From Aphrocallistes beatrix (lineage: Eukaryota > Porifera > Hexactinellida > Sceptrulophora > Aphrocallistidae), in the NCBI GenBank assembly GCA_963281255.1, contig OY725500.1:310001-374000 (forward strand): 64,000 nucleotides of DNA. The letters run 5' to 3'. Positions 1 to 12,048 of this stretch are shown here, one piece after another. The notes beneath the pieces were generated by a model. That model saw only the letters and a program-made list of their open reading frames with translations, made no database searches and was not told where the DNA came from. Numbering within the stretch: position 1 is the first letter of the stretch; each line of letters begins with the position of its first letter. The position numbers and the translations under genes were made by a program.

Positions 1-624
1 ATCTCAATGGTAGTGTGACTAAAAAATGGCATTGATTGTACCAATTAGAATTGAAACTATTGGTGGTATTATGCTAGTCCACAGACAAGCATATGATTAA
101 CAGTTACAATGGTCTGGTTTAGGATTAGTCTTTGATCAGCTGTTTGTGTGTAAATTTGTTTATTGGTGCCAATTTTGAAACTCTCTAAATGGAATTATGT
201 GTTGATATGAATAAAGTAGATTGTTTCAAAATTCCCTAAACAAGGGAAATATCTTGATTTCACACTTCAATATTTGAAATTAATGTGGAACTAAATAATA
301 AATGTAAAATTGGCAAATAGGTGTTAAAAGTTAAACAAATTCGAATATCTAAGCGAACCCTCAAAAACAAGCAAAATATGCTAGCGAATCAAATTTAAGC
401 TTTTAGCAATTCAGTTGCAGTCGAATATAAATAGAAATAATGACTCATAAAACTCGAACCCATAATAATTACATACAAGAAAAGAGTCATGACAGTCAGG
501 AACTGGATAGATAGTGTGAAATGTGTATCAATATCTCGGGAAATAATGATATTTATCTCGGTCAATTAGATTTCAAGTTTATATAGTGACTGTTACTTGT
601 TTGTTTGTAAGCTAGTTGTATATA
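1..624. other. AT-rich intergenic DNA, no gene seen
   Basis: No ORF, RNA gene or inverted repeat that I can support. The sequence is plain AT-rich and ends at the first Tc1-like MITE. Confidence 0.5.
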
Positions 625-1101
625 TGCTGCCTGAACAAAAGTATTCGTACACCCCATAATTCCCCATACAAATAGTTATAATACTGATGTATTTAGCGAG
701 TCAAGGTATTTAATTGGTAAGAGATACGCTTAATTTAACTTCAAATTCGAATTCTCCATATTCGAATTACTCACTTTTTAATCTTTCAACTTGTTTACAC
801 TCCCACAAGGTTAAAATTTTTCAAACTGTGCCACCTCATACCAACAATGCCATCATATACAATGGTGATCACTCGCGACATGTGGCATAGGAAAGCAAAT
901 GCTGAAAATACTTAATCTTGAAGAAGAGTAATTAAGTTGAAAACCTATAAAGTGGGTAATTTGAATGTGGAGAATTCGAATTTGAAGTCAAATTAAGCGT
1001 ATCTCTTACCAATTAAATACCTTGACTCGCTAAATAAATCAGTATTATAACTATTTGTATGGGGAATTATGGGGTGTACGAATACTTTTGTCCAGGCAGT
1101 G
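625..1101. mobile_element. Tc1/mariner-like MITE with long inverted arms
   Basis: The right end reads CCAGGCAGTG followed by TA, and the left end is a slightly decayed version of its complement. The two arms are inverted copies for roughly 170 bp (about 625-800 and 925-1101), through the shared blocks AAGTATTCGTACACCCC and AGAGATACGCTTAATTT. There is no coding capacity. The terminus resembles that of the shorter elements at 17289 and 59313. Classification as Tc1/mariner rests on the CACTGCCTGG end and the TA flank. Confidence 0.75.
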
Positions 1102-2540
1102 TAGTAAATCTCTAGACTCTGATTGGCTAATACAATTTAACACCTGTGAAAATGTAGATTTTATATAACGAGAATTTAAAAGGAATATATTTAAATTTGG
1201 AGCAAATCGATTGAGGAGATTTTCCAGTAGTGAGTAGGTGTACGTACGTTATATGCCGTATATGCATGAAAATCTCCAACAGTAGGAACTGCACTGAAAA
1301 TTACCTGAGGTAAACTCATATTCAAACTCTCAATATGAAAAAATTGGCCAATCAGATATCGAAGATTTAGGTTTGCAGATGTATTTCAGTATAATCGGTT
1401 TAAGCAAATTAAGCATCATCGACGATCGGTAAGTTTACACTATTTTGATTGGTTGGCCGTTATTTCAATATGGTTGGACATTCTGCTTAAATCTGGACAT
1501 TTTTGGCCATTTCTTGACCAAATAAATTAATCTTCAACATTCCTGTGCAGAACTCAAAACCTATAAACATGCTATGATGGCTCTCCAAGATTGAAATTTG
1601 ATTGGTTGATAACTAAGTTGAAGAAAATATTATATTTTAGCTGAGGGACAAAATGCGGTATGTAAATATGTTGTAAAGGGAAAGTTTTAGGAAAAAAGCT
1701 TTGGAATCAATTATTATAACTGGTAAGTAGATCAAATGGACAATTTCATTCATTAATATGCAACCAATTGGATTCTATAAAATTAGAAGTCCACGGAATG
1801 CTTAGTAGGTTTTGTCGAATGCAAATTCAAAAATTTACGTAAAACTAAAAGTGGGAACCAGTGATATATGAATATGCTTATGAGAAGCAACTTAACGATA
1901 GTTCAAGTTCAAAGTTATGCAAGAATGGTTGGAAAAGAGATACTAAGAGATTTGCGTTTAAGCTTGAAGGAAAAACGCTTACAGAAAAAAATTAGTTCCA
2001 TAGCTAACCTCATTTCTTCATAGATGATAATATTAACGAAGATAGCAAAATAAATGGACACGAATTACATTTTAGTAACTCAGAGGAGTCAGTAAGTACA
2101 ATTGAGTAATAACACAAGAGTTAAGTAAGTTTCTAAACGAAACAAGAACTTTGAAAGCTACTAAGATCTATGGCACAACTTAAATATGAACTAACCTAAA
2201 ATAAATTATTATTATAACAATTAGGAAAGAAACCTGGATTAAATCAATTAACAAATTTGATAATGTAAAAAAAGTGGTTCTAATATAGGACGACCCACTT
2301 TGGGCCCAAAGAAGCCTATCAATTATCAACTAAACACTTAATTAGTGGATGAGCCAGAAGGTTATTGATACTAATTTAGTGTAAAAATGCTCACTATTTT
2401 GAAAGCGACATATCCCTAGATTATATTTCTGCTTGATAGCAATGCAAACCTGGTAGCTGAACAGTTTTATGGGGTAAAAGTAGAACCTCGTCCAAAAAGA
2501 ATTGAATCACAAACATGATGCCCTAGACAACCAGAGAGCA
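1102..2540. other. Intergenic DNA, no gene seen
   Basis: AT-rich sequence without a supportable ORF. It contains several scattered CCAATCA/TGATTGG heptamers (near 1120, 1350, 1446 and 1600). Confidence 0.5.
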
Positions 2541-2566
2541 TATATATATATATATATATATATATA
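2541..2566. repeat. (TA)n microsatellite
   Basis: About 13 uninterrupted TA units directly abut the left end of a pogo-like MITE. This fits TA-targeted insertion into, or expansion beside, the repeat. Confidence 0.9.
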
Positions 2567-2754
2567 CAGTCGACTCCGCTTAATAGGGTCACATCGGTCA
2601 GAGGACATTTCGGCCCGATTAAGCAGAGAACCCTATTAACCGAAAATATTTTGTATTAGCTTCTATGTGTGAGAGCTACTTCGGTCCTGCCAAAAGTGGC
2701 CCGGTTAAGCGGTTGACCCGATTAAACAGTGACCCTATTAAGCGGAGTCGAATG
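2567..2754 (+). mobile_element. Pogo/Tc1-like MITE, family A (reference copy)
   Basis: This is a complete copy of the dominant repeat of the window. It starts CAGTCGACTCCGCTTAAT, ends with the inverted complement and is flanked by TA. Between the ends, the motif GCTTAAT(A/C)GGG recurs in both orientations about six times in under 190 bp, so the element is a nest of short inverted repeats. It has no ORF. The CAGT terminus plus TA target site is typical of pogo/Tigger-class elements; the family assignment is inference because no transposase is present in the window. Confidence 0.85.
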
Positions 2755-2813
2755 TATTTTTAATGAAATTACTCAATAGAAATTGATCTAAAGGTCTATT
2801 ACGCTAGAATCTA

Positions 2814-2925
2814 CAGTCAACTGAGTTTAATCGGGACAACCGCTTAATTGGGACAAGCCTCCAGGAATGGAATGGTTCCCACTCAAAGAAGCTAATACTA
2901 AACTTTATCAGTTAATTGAATTCAA
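2814..2925. mobile_element. Truncated relative of family A MITE
   Basis: It starts CAGTCAACTGAGTTTAATCG and continues with 'cgcttaattgggac' and 'gaagctaatac', matching the diverged subfamily at 54130 and 61967. The right terminus is lost. Confidence 0.6.
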
Positions 2926-3369
2926 TACAAAGGTGAATTTCAAATTGAAATGATAATTACCGGCACCCAAATTCTAGACATTATCTTGTGTTATGATGAT
3001 GACTACCTCGACGATATAATTCGATAAAAATATCATTAGAGTTCATAGGTAATTTACAAGTATGTGTGAAATGATTGAGGGCCACAATATTTTTCTGAAA
3101 ATTCAAGTGGATTTGATATTAAAAAAATGAGCTATCGGAAAATAATGCAGACTGAAAGGAACATAATCGGAGATGTGAAATATTGTGCACATCTTTTGCA
3201 CGTCAAAGGCAAAGTCAGTATTTTCTTCGAAGCAATGCGACGAGATGTTATATGTTAGAATATAAAATCCACACATACAAAGGCGCCACATTGGCTACTG
3301 ATCACGTATGTACATCAGGATTGCCAGATATCTCCAGCACTAAATTTTGCAGAGACAGTTTTGGAGATA
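2926..3369. other. Intergenic DNA, nothing recognised
   Basis: No gene or clear repeat seen. The short ORFs here lack any recognisable motif. Confidence 0.4.
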
Positions 3370-3975
3370 CAGTCGACTCCGCTTAATAGGGTCACTGTTT
3401 AATCGGGTCAACCGGTGCAATTTGGTCCAATAGAATTTCCAGGATCGAGCAGACGGACGTCGCACGCCGATCATGACATAAGACATCTCCATACTAGGAA
3501 CTGCACTAGAAACCCATGTACAATATAAACTAATTTGACCACCAAATTTACTGAGTGGACAATTCGATTTCCGAACGAACTGACGTCGTACGTACGTCAT
3601 TATAAATAACCTGTGTTAATATAATAGCTACAAATTGCCATGATATTATTGGTTAATTTAAAATTATTTATTAATGAAATTCAGGAATATCTTTCAGTTC
3701 CAGAAGTTGGACAACAAAACATATTATGTCACACTAATTCAGCGAAAAATAGTTGCAACATATGATCAATAAACACAAATATTTACTTTCAGCATAAACA
3801 ATTATTGGAGCCATTTTGTTGATAGGGTCACTGTTTAATCGGGCCACTTTTGGCAGGACCGGAATAGCTCTCATACATAGAAGCTAATACAAATATTTTC
3901 GGTTAATAGGGTTCTCCGCTTAATCGGGACAAAATGTCCTCTGACCGATGTGGCCCTATTAAGCGGAGTCTACTG
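3370..3975 (-). mobile_element. Two broken family A MITE pieces around a second repeat
   Basis: A left piece (3370-3413) starts CAGTCGACTCC and breaks off at a different repeat (about 3414-3510, containing 'gagcagacggacgtcgcacg'). A larger right piece spans about 3822-3975. The two pieces overlap in the 'gggtcactgtttaatcggg' block, so they are probably two truncated copies, not one copy split by an insertion. Confidence 0.7.
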
Positions 3976-5098
3976 TATATCCAACTGGAAATACGATTGG
4001 TTAAAAATCCATATCTCCAATTAATTAAAATTGAAAGAAATTAACAAATATCTAATTTGTTTGGTTAAAATTCTTTGAATCATGTTAGATAATATTTCAA
4101 AACATGGAGACGGATGTTAATGATAATTTAGGGTTAGTATAAAGCTATATATGTGAAAACAAGAGAATTTGGTTGGAACAGATAATGCGGTAGCTTATAA
4201 TAAGATGGTGAGGGTGTAAAATATTCAAAACTATTATACAATGAAATCAAAAGAATTTTCTGCATTATGAGAGAGAAGTAATTCCCTTTGGAAAGATGAT
4301 TTCATATTGAAGAACCGATGGTTCAACCATCTTGCCATCTTGTGCCACTAAACGCCATCCTGTATAGTGATAAGATGTTGCAACAATGGCACAAAGTTTA
4401 TCATTTTCAAAGGCAACATTACTTCAGCTAAAGTTTCAAAATCTGAAATTCGATAGAGAAATAATGGATTTGAAATCAAAATTACATTCATACATATTAC
4501 CACTGTTTGTATTGGATAATATAGAACATTTGTGTTGGTCAAAATCAATTTTCGCATAGTGTAGTGTATATTGCATTATTGATTGTAAAAACAGCTGAAA
4601 TTTTTTTCTGATGCAAAAAATCCATTTATCATGCTCTGTATTCAGTAAACAAGCATAATCACATATTGGCCAATCAAACTCTTGAACCATTACAATATCA
4701 TTGGTTAATAACTGTAAATATATGTAAAACACACGTTTGCAATTGACTAAACCAAACAATGCTTAATATAGAAATAAATATTGTTGGTTTCATATGTACA
4801 AAACCGATTTGTACACACAAATATGAATAAATGCAAGTTTACTCATAAACAAGCAAAAATCCAAGCCATATTTTGAGACATCTAAATATTTAAATTCGTC
4901 CAAATCGGTTAAAGTCATTAACCAATTGTTAAAATGATGGAAAATGAAGATAATTATTTATATAACCATGGATAAAACAAATATACACTCACTGACAATG
5001 GCGCAAATTTTTTGAAAATTAATAAAACCTGGGGGGTCCATTAAAATATGTGTATATTGTGTAACTTCGATAATAGATAACAACCATCACTCTATATA
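3976..5098. other. Intergenic DNA, no gene seen
   Basis: The only recognisable part is 4310-4380, with 'catcttgtgccacta..cgccatc', a fragment also found near 19540. Short ORFs in this stretch have no family features. Confidence 0.4.
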
Positions 5099-5251
5099 CA
5101 GTCGACTCCGCTTAATAGGGTCACATCGGTCAGAGGACATTTTGTCCCGATTAAGCGGAGGACCTATTAACCGAGAATATTTGTATTAGCTTCTATGTAT
5201 GAGAGCTATTCCGGTCTTGCCAAAAGTGACCCGATTAAGCGGAGTAGACTG
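5099..5251 (+). mobile_element. Family A MITE, internally deleted
   Basis: Both termini are present (CAGTCGACTCC and AGTAGACTG, TA-flanked), but the 'gcggttgacccgattaaacagtgacc' half is missing. The copy is therefore about 35 bp short. Confidence 0.85.
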
Positions 5252-6175
5252 TATAGTGAAACATTAAAATAAAAAGGTTAGATTCTCAGGTTTCCATTGC
5301 AAGTTTATAATGTAGCCAATCAACTTGCTCCATTTTCAGGTGATCGCATAGCCTAAACATACCATCTCTTAAACTAAGAGACAAAAGTTGAAGTCAATTA
5401 GCACAATTTATTCAAAAGAATCAGCATTTCCTAATGTAACCTTCTACGGACTTCTAACACCTGCAAGCTGACAAACTGACTTCAGTTTTGTCATAGTTAT
5501 TTCATTGACTTAAAAAATGCATACTTAGCCAAGTCCTTACTTAAACATTTTCAAAACCACATCAGCGTAATTCCCGTTGACATCAATGAAATGGATATTG
5601 TAATGCAATTCAGTGCTGTAACGTAATTAAAAGTAGTTAATCGTGATGTACTATGTTAATGCTAGGCCCAGACCAGAAATCAGATCGAATTGTCATCAAC
5701 ACTTTTGGTCAATAATAAGATTAGGATTTAATTCCATACATCTAACGATTTGATATATTCAGGTCATCAACACTTCTGAGTGTTTAGATGTCCACTTTTA
5801 CTGAGTCAGATATATAAAGTTTATTGTATATAGTAAGAGTATTGTTTGAAAGAACCATGGATAAAATAATACTAGAGGTAAGAGTGGAGTTTTCCTTGAG
5901 CAAGGACAGTCATAAACAAACTTTAGAAGAATTTAAAGGGATTTGTTCAAGAATTTTTACATTTGAGGTAAATATTAATAAACAAAATTTGCACTAGAAG
6001 TGAACGCACATATTTAATTGGAATATATGTACCACAAGGTATGTGCAACAATTCAAAATTATTTTATTCATATATATGTTTAAACATATTTTCACACCTC
6101 TGGTACTGTTCTCTTGAAATAAAACATCAGCTCGGCGACAAATATATTGATTAAATGTTGATATATTTGCAAATA
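5252..6175. other. Intergenic DNA, no gene seen
   Basis: AT-rich, no supportable ORF or repeat structure. Confidence 0.4.
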
Positions 6176-6362
6176 CGGTAGAACTCGGATAAGACGTACC
6201 CCTCCGGGAAACTGAAAAAAGTACGTACTATCCGTAAGTACGTACTAACCGAGTTGATATTACATAGGAATCTATATATTAAAAGAATTTTGGTTCAGAG
6301 AAATGAGTACGTACTAAGCCGAAGTACGTTGTATCCCGAGTACGTAACAACCGAGTTCTACT
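6176..6362. mobile_element. Pogo-like MITE, family B (GTAGAACTCGG ends)
   Basis: The ends read (C)GGTAGAACTCGG and CCGAGTTCTACTG. The interior has repeated GTACGTAC palindromes. A second copy with intact CAGTAGAACTCGG ends lies at 29448-29591 in the opposite internal orientation. Confidence 0.75.
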
Positions 6363-6381
6363 GTATATATAAATATATATA

Positions 6382-6569
6382 CAGTCGACTCCGCTTAATA
6401 GGGTCACATCGGTCAGAGGACATTTTGCCCTGATTAAGCGGAGAACCCTATTGACCGAAAATATTTTGTATTAGCCTCTATGTGTGAGAGTTATTCCGGA
6501 CCTGCCAAAAGTGGCCCGATTAAGCGGTTGACCCGGTTAAACAGTGACCCTATTAAGCGGAGTCGAATG
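6382..6569 (+). mobile_element. Family A MITE, full length
   Basis: Full-length copy 20 bp downstream of the family B element, in an AT/TA-rich spacer. Its right terminus is GTCGAATG instead of GTCGACTG. Confidence 0.85.
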
Positions 6570-6632
6570 TATATATATAACTTTGTTAAAACAACAACAG
6601 AATATTTAGGGCTTATATCCATAGTATAATAG

Positions 6633-6744
6633 CTCAATAGCTCTCACACATAGAAACTAATACAAAATATTTTCGGGTAATAGGGTTCTCCGCTTAATGG
6701 GGGCAAAATGTCCTCTGACCGATGTGACCCTTTTAAGCGGATGT
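6633..6744 (-). mobile_element. Family A MITE, right half only
   Basis: It runs from 'aatagctctcacacatag' to a decayed terminus (AAGCGGATGTA). The left half and the terminal GTCGACTG are lost. Confidence 0.7.
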
Positions 6745-7028
6745 ATTTCATATCCAATTACTCTTGTGGCTTACTGGAGCTGCACTATGGGTCTGTCGAC
6801 CGACATAAATTTTTCCTTTGTGTCCAGGGATCTAGCTTATCACTAGGCGGCATAAAGGAATGGCGCCAATTATTTCCTAAACCACAATTTGAGAATTCAA
6901 CAAAATTTGGAATATTGTAATACAACAAACGACAATTCTGCCCAGTATGCAAATATTAACAATAAATTAATGAGAATTACCAAAAAGGGAATTAAATTCG
7001 ATCGAAAGTGTTAAGGGTTAATACATTA
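6745..7028. other. Short intergenic stretch with repeat debris
   Basis: The block 'gagctgcactatgggtctgtcgac' (6778-6801) recurs in diverged form near 24732 and 38337, so it belongs to a dispersed repeat. No gene seen. Confidence 0.45.
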
Positions 7029-8447
7029 CGGAAATATTTAGTGAAAGTGATCCTTTCCAAATCATTTCTAAGAAATGTTTATTCCATAAAGACTAATATA
7101 AATGAGGTAATCAACTAATATGTTGTTACAACAATAGTTTCATGTGTGATTTGCAATGGAATTGTTGTAGTTTCAATTTTAGATAGAAATAGAAAATAGT
7201 GAAAATAGAGGAAGGGGATCATTAATCCAACCAATCAATTTTCAAGTTACGTACGTCAGGTGGACTGATTTGATAGTTTCTCTATAGTTACGCTATGAAT
7301 GCATAGGCATGTTTCATTCAGCATTTATTGGAGCATTTAATAAAATGCCCAGACAATCATATAGTTATATTTGTAAATACTAAATACAAATATAAACAAA
7401 AAATTAATAGTGTAATACATATCTACTCGTGCTAAAATTAGAATAAATAAAGTACTATACATAATCATTTCAGCAATTACCTAATCCATTAATGGGTTAT
7501 GCTAAATATAGAATTGTTTGTCAATAACAACAGAGATAGTTCGCCTCGTGCCAACTAATCAAATAAAACTAATGACTATATGGAGGCGATGATTAGGAGA
7601 AAAATTGAAGTGGTTGCATTCACAGTAGACACCACTAGCTGATATTACGTCCACCATCTGCTCACAACTGTCAATCTGCAATCCTTTTGAGTGGCCATTA
7701 TCCAAAGGAAAATATCGAAATATCAATTCAGTTCAAACAATGTCATCTCTTTGACCATCTGAAATTATTAACCAATATTAGAAAAGTGGGTTGTTAAGAT
7801 TGACAGTTGTGAGCAGATGGTGGACGTAATATCAGCTAGTGGTGTCTACTGTGAATGCAACCACTTCAATTTTTCTCCTAGTCATCGCATCCATACAGTC
7901 ATTAGTTTTATTTGATTAGTTGGCACGAGGCGAACTATCTCTGTTGTTATTGACAAACAATTTTATATTTAGCATAACCCATTAATGGATTAGGTAATTG
8001 CTGAAATGATTATGTATAGTACTTTATTTAGTTTAATTTTAGTACGAGTAGATATGTATTACACTATTAATTTTTTGTTTATATTTGTATTTAGTATTTA
8101 CAAATATAACTATATGATTGTCTGGGCATTTTATTAAATGCTCCAATAAATGCTGAATGAAACATGCCTATGCATTCATAGCGTAACTATAGAGAAACTA
8201 TCAAATCAGTCCACCTGACGTACGTAACTTGAAAATTGATTGGTTGGATTAATGATCCCCTTCCTCTATTTTCACTATTTTCTATTTCTATCTAAAATTG
8301 AAACTACAACAATTCCATTGCAAATCACACATGAAACTATTGTTGTAACAACATATTAGTTGATTACCTCATTTATATTAGTCTTTATGGAATAAACATT
8401 TCTTAGAAATGATTTGGAAAGGATCACTTTCACTAACTATTTCCTTG
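7029..8447. mobile_element. 1.4-kb fold-back element: two ~650-bp inverted arms
   Basis: The arms at about 7030-7677 and 7797-8445 are near-perfect inverted copies; I see only a handful of mismatches, for instance around 7440 against 8033. They are separated by about 119 bp of unique sequence. Imperfect flanks ATACATTA (7021-7028) and ATACATAA (8448-8455) could be an old 8-9-bp target duplication. Long terminal inverted repeats without coding sequence fit a fold-back or Mutator-like non-autonomous transposon. A transcript crossing it would form a 650-bp hairpin. Confidence 0.85.
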
Positions 8448-9411
8448 ATACATAATTGTGAATTTGTTGACATTTAACCAGTAATATTTACGTGACGCAT
8501 CAATGCTTACTTTAAGATTGCATTCTTATAACTATTCGAACTCGAATTCCTCATACATTCCAACTTGAGGTGATAAAAGCGGGACATGGCGGGACGCAAT
8601 AGAAAAATATTAAGTATGAATTTTTAAATGGGACATAATGGAGACTTTACATGTAAAACGAGCGAAAATTAGCTCAATGGAAGAGTGAATAAAGCCGTTG
8701 GCTTGTATGATTCCTTTATTGGTAATTCACCTCCATTTATTTTTAATATTCGCATACTGGTCAGAACTATCGTCTGTATGGGAGATCCCATTTTAATCCC
8801 TGGTCATTATAAACATATTTCACCGAAATAAATCTATATTATCTGTACTCACCTAGATTGATGAGGTTGAAGAGGAAAGTACATTGTTCGACATCTCCCA
8901 TTATAATCAATAGTGACTTCTCCAATATGCAACGATACTAATGTTAGAGAACCAAGATATATGTAGATATAAATAGAACATGCATTCCAATGACGATGTG
9001 TGTTGTTTAATTACTTTTAAAGCGCCTGATAATTAGAATAGTCTAAAAATAGAATAAATAGAGAACGTATCACCATATAGTTACAGCAGTTCCGGAAATG
9101 GCGCCCAAGAAGTTCATATCCGACGTCATACGTGCATAGGTATTTAGGCGCTAAATAGATCGCTAATAGCATCAGATGATTGATGCTAAAATAAGAATCT
9201 GGGTTATAATTAGCCTTTTATGTGTAAAAAAGGAAATAGGTTTTGTTTAAACTGAAAAAGGGAAAACAAATTGCAAAAAAATACAAATTATAAATATACT
9301 TCCATTTCGTAAAATCTATTTTTGGTAAGGGCAATTTTTTGTCAAAATGTTTCCGTTAGTTCTAAAAATATCCAGAACACATTCATTAATAATAATAGAA
9401 CACAAAAGAAG
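8448..9411. other. Intergenic DNA with fragments of a dispersed repeat
   Basis: Around 8565-8700, 'gataaaagcgggacatggcgggacgc' and 'gaaaattagctcaatggaagagtg' match the CCCGC-rich family seen at 41416 and 50614. The rest shows no gene. Confidence 0.5.
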
Positions 9412-9812
9412 CTAATTAAACCAATTTTCATTATCCTTAACTATCACTTTCAGTTGCTCTAAAACACTTCTAACAAATTCCCTATTTTGACCTGGAACAG
9501 ATACATTACAACTAGCCACCCATTGGCCTCCAGTTTGCTTTGTCAAAAATCTTGAAATCGTCATTGACATCGAATTCTCGATTTCTTTCGCTTGCCCTAT
9601 CAACTGAAGAGAGGTTGGTTGTGTGTCAAAAGGTGTTTGCATCGAAATGGCTAACGATGCTAAATTTAGTTCGCTTCCAAGCCATATGAAATTTGATTTA
9701 TCCATCTTCATTATGGCCAATTGGATGAGATGGTTTTCTACCGTGAGAGAGTGTTTGAATATCTTGGTGAGAGTATCTTCTGCGAGTTTCTGTAAAATCG
9801 ACTCTTTTTCTC
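9412..9812 (-). CDS. PSMG4: Proteasome assembly chaperone 4, main 3' exon
   Basis: The encoded segment aligns with animal PSMG4 (PAC4). The core 'IKMxxSxFIWLG' beta strand is followed by 'LAISMQTPFDTQPTSLQLIG', a short helix and 'ISRFLTKQTGGQWVASCNV', with a C-terminal helix 'FVRSVLEQLKVIV' before the stop. PAC4 pairs with PAC3 to guide assembly of the 20S proteasome alpha ring in the cytosol. The exon start is set by a splice acceptor (tttattctag, ending at 9813 on the minus strand) in phase 1. Open reading continues upstream but has no ATG before a non-standard GTG. A donor-like AAG|GTGATA lies 70 bp upstream, but the exon it would close has no in-frame ATG, so the first coding exon is unresolved. 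Family assignment is good; the 5' end is incomplete. Confidence 0.75.
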
Positions 9813-10936
9813 CTAGAATAAATAAAAAGCAATTTGAATGAATGTTATAGTATCGTAGTAGGTAGGACCAATCAGATATCACCTTCTACAGTAGGGCTGA
9901 TGAGTGAATTATTATTGGCCAAAATCAATTCGCATTGAAATTGTAATTGAGAAACACAATTTAATGGAACTATGCAAGAGAATATAATGAAACTAATATT
10001 AGATTAATTGCAATTGTACATATACAGGTCTCATAGGAAAATGACCAAAATATTTAATTTGTCTCCTAATTGTTGTTATCTATTGTGCAGATCTAAGTTG
10101 ACTAATTCATTGAAAGATGATGAAGAATTATGAATTATTCAAAATCTCAAACATTAGTGCAGATTCTATGCCCAAAAGTGGTTAAAAGGTTGCTCATGTT
10201 ATATACCTCTAACATTGCTCAGTCCCTAAGCGAAATATCAAATATTTTTTTCATTATTTTAGTTTCAAATTTTGAGTAATTCATTGATAATTCATGAATT
10301 AGTCAACTTAGGTGCAGATACATATTCTCAATCACACCTGATTAACATATTAAATATATTTCAGTTCCATAACCAAAAGGAAATGAGAAAAAGATTACGT
10401 AGTTAGTAAAACATCTCAAAGCAACTGGTTCCAAAATTAGTTCTTGAGCTAAGGCATATAATAAAGGAAAATATGGAACTATAAAAACAGACAAGAACAT
10501 GAGAAGTTGTGTCGCGGTTTCACAAATTGCTTAGCGCCAAGCAAATTAACCACATTTTAAAGTTCGAATTTATGGAGAAAACATTACAAAAGAACTGGAA
10601 CTAAAGAGTAATGAGATATACGAGTTAGTTCAGATCGATACACAAAAGTTCCAGTTTTGAACTCATTAACACTGACCTGTGAGTTCCAGTTTGGTAGAAA
10701 TAAACTTTGCAATGATGCAATATTCCAATTTGGCAATCAAATTTGTTAAATCATTTTTATTCAGTCTGCTCAAAGTGAAATTTCCTTTTTCTATGAGTCA
10801 ATAGTTCTGATTCATTCGGATGAGAAAGGAAATGAAAGAATAAAATAAGCGAAGTTGCCTATAGAGAGTTGCTAATAAGCAAGGTTGCAGCCGAATAGTT
10901 CAATATTCGGTTAGACCAAATACTATTTGGCAAATA
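9813..10936. other. PSMG4 upstream region and intergenic DNA
   Basis: This should contain the missing first exon of PSMG4 on the minus strand, but I could not identify it. One CCAATCAGATATC heptamer context lies at 9867. Towards 10850-10936 there is repeat debris ('gcgaagttgcctatagagag'). Confidence 0.4.
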
Positions 10937-11147
10937 CAGTCGACTCCGCTTAATCGGGCCAAAATGTCCTCTGACCGATGTGACCCTCGGTCAGAGGACA
11001 TTTTGGCCCGATTAAGCGGAGAACCCTATTAACCGAAAATATTTTGTATTAGCTTCTATGTGTGAGAGCTATTCTGGTCCTGCCAATAGTGGCCCGATTA
11101 AGCGGTTGACCCGATTAAACAGTGACCCTATTAAGCGGAGTCGACTG
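10937..11147 (+). mobile_element. Family A MITE with partial internal duplication
   Basis: The left end is followed by 'cgggccaaaatgtcctctgaccgatgtgaccc' in one orientation and then immediately by its reverse complement, so the copy is about 23 bp longer than normal with an extra small palindrome. The right end is normal (GTCGACTG, TA). Confidence 0.8.
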
Positions 11148-11187
11148 TAGTTGATATTCGATTGGGAACCGAATATCAGTATTCATC

Positions 11188-11376
11188 CAGGCGTACTGGG
11201 CGCGCCTAGAGGCGCGTATTTGATCTCATGGATCATAATTAGGCGTATGATTTTGGGGGTTAGGCGCGTGGCACAAAACATATATAAAATTGCTATATAA
11301 AAATGAGTCTAGGCGCGTCGAAAAAATGGTGATGTCCATTTAGGCGTATAACTTTGGAAAGCTAGATGAAACCTTG
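11188..11376 (+). repeat. Dispersed repeat, family F (GGCGTACTGGGCGCGCC)
   Basis: An unusually GC-rich unit with repeated 'taggcgcgt' and 'taggcgtat' words. A second copy lies at 48717-48912 in the same orientation. Its right end 'gctggatgaaaccctg' could be a hAT-type terminus, but no clean target duplication is readable. Confidence 0.7.
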
Positions 11377-11861
11377 GCATTCATATTCGTTAGAGTAACC
11401 AAATATTATCAGTATTCGTATTCGATTAGGGAATTATTCATGAATACTGATATTTGGTTCAATCGGTTTCAACCTTGCTAATAAGCGAACTCCACTGTAC
11501 TAATAAAACAATGTTTACAGAGCCATAGCGAAAAACAACGATGAACAAAAAAACTCGACTTGACTGAATAGTATACAATTTACCATGATACATACAACCC
11601 GTTGACGGAAGATTCGTCGTGGAAACCTAAGTTGTATGTACAATGTGTGAGAAGTGGGTGCTTTTAGGAGTGAAATATGAAGAGGAGGTTGAAGTTGCAT
11701 TTGAAAGGAGGAATGGAGCTCGAAACCAGGTATCAAGGAGGCTTTCGAGGTGGAGAATTAAAGTGGTTACGTGATATAATGGCATTATAGACGAATGATA
11801 ATGCAATCATGGGATTTGAACTACAGCCGTAGCTTATGTACAAGCTTGTACTGTCTAGATA
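11377..11861. other. Intergenic DNA, no gene supported
   Basis: A 73-codon open frame on the minus strand has no recognisable domain. The string 'gctaataagcgaactccactgta' at about 11476 looks like another CAGT-type transposon end. Confidence 0.4.
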
Positions 11862-12048
11862 AAGTCGACTCCGCTTTATACGGTCACTGTTTAATCGGGT
11901 CAACCGCTTAATCGGGCCACTTTTGCAAGACCGGAGTAGCTCTCACACATAGAAGCTAATACAAAATATTTTCGGTTAATAGGGTTCTCCGCTTAATCGG
12001 GGCAAAATGTCCTCTGACTGATGTGACCCTATTAAGTGGAGTCGACTG
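11862..12048 (-). mobile_element. Family A MITE, full length
   Basis: The left terminus is slightly decayed (AAGTCGACTCCGCTTTATA). The right terminus GTCGACTG is intact and TA-flanked. Confidence 0.85.
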
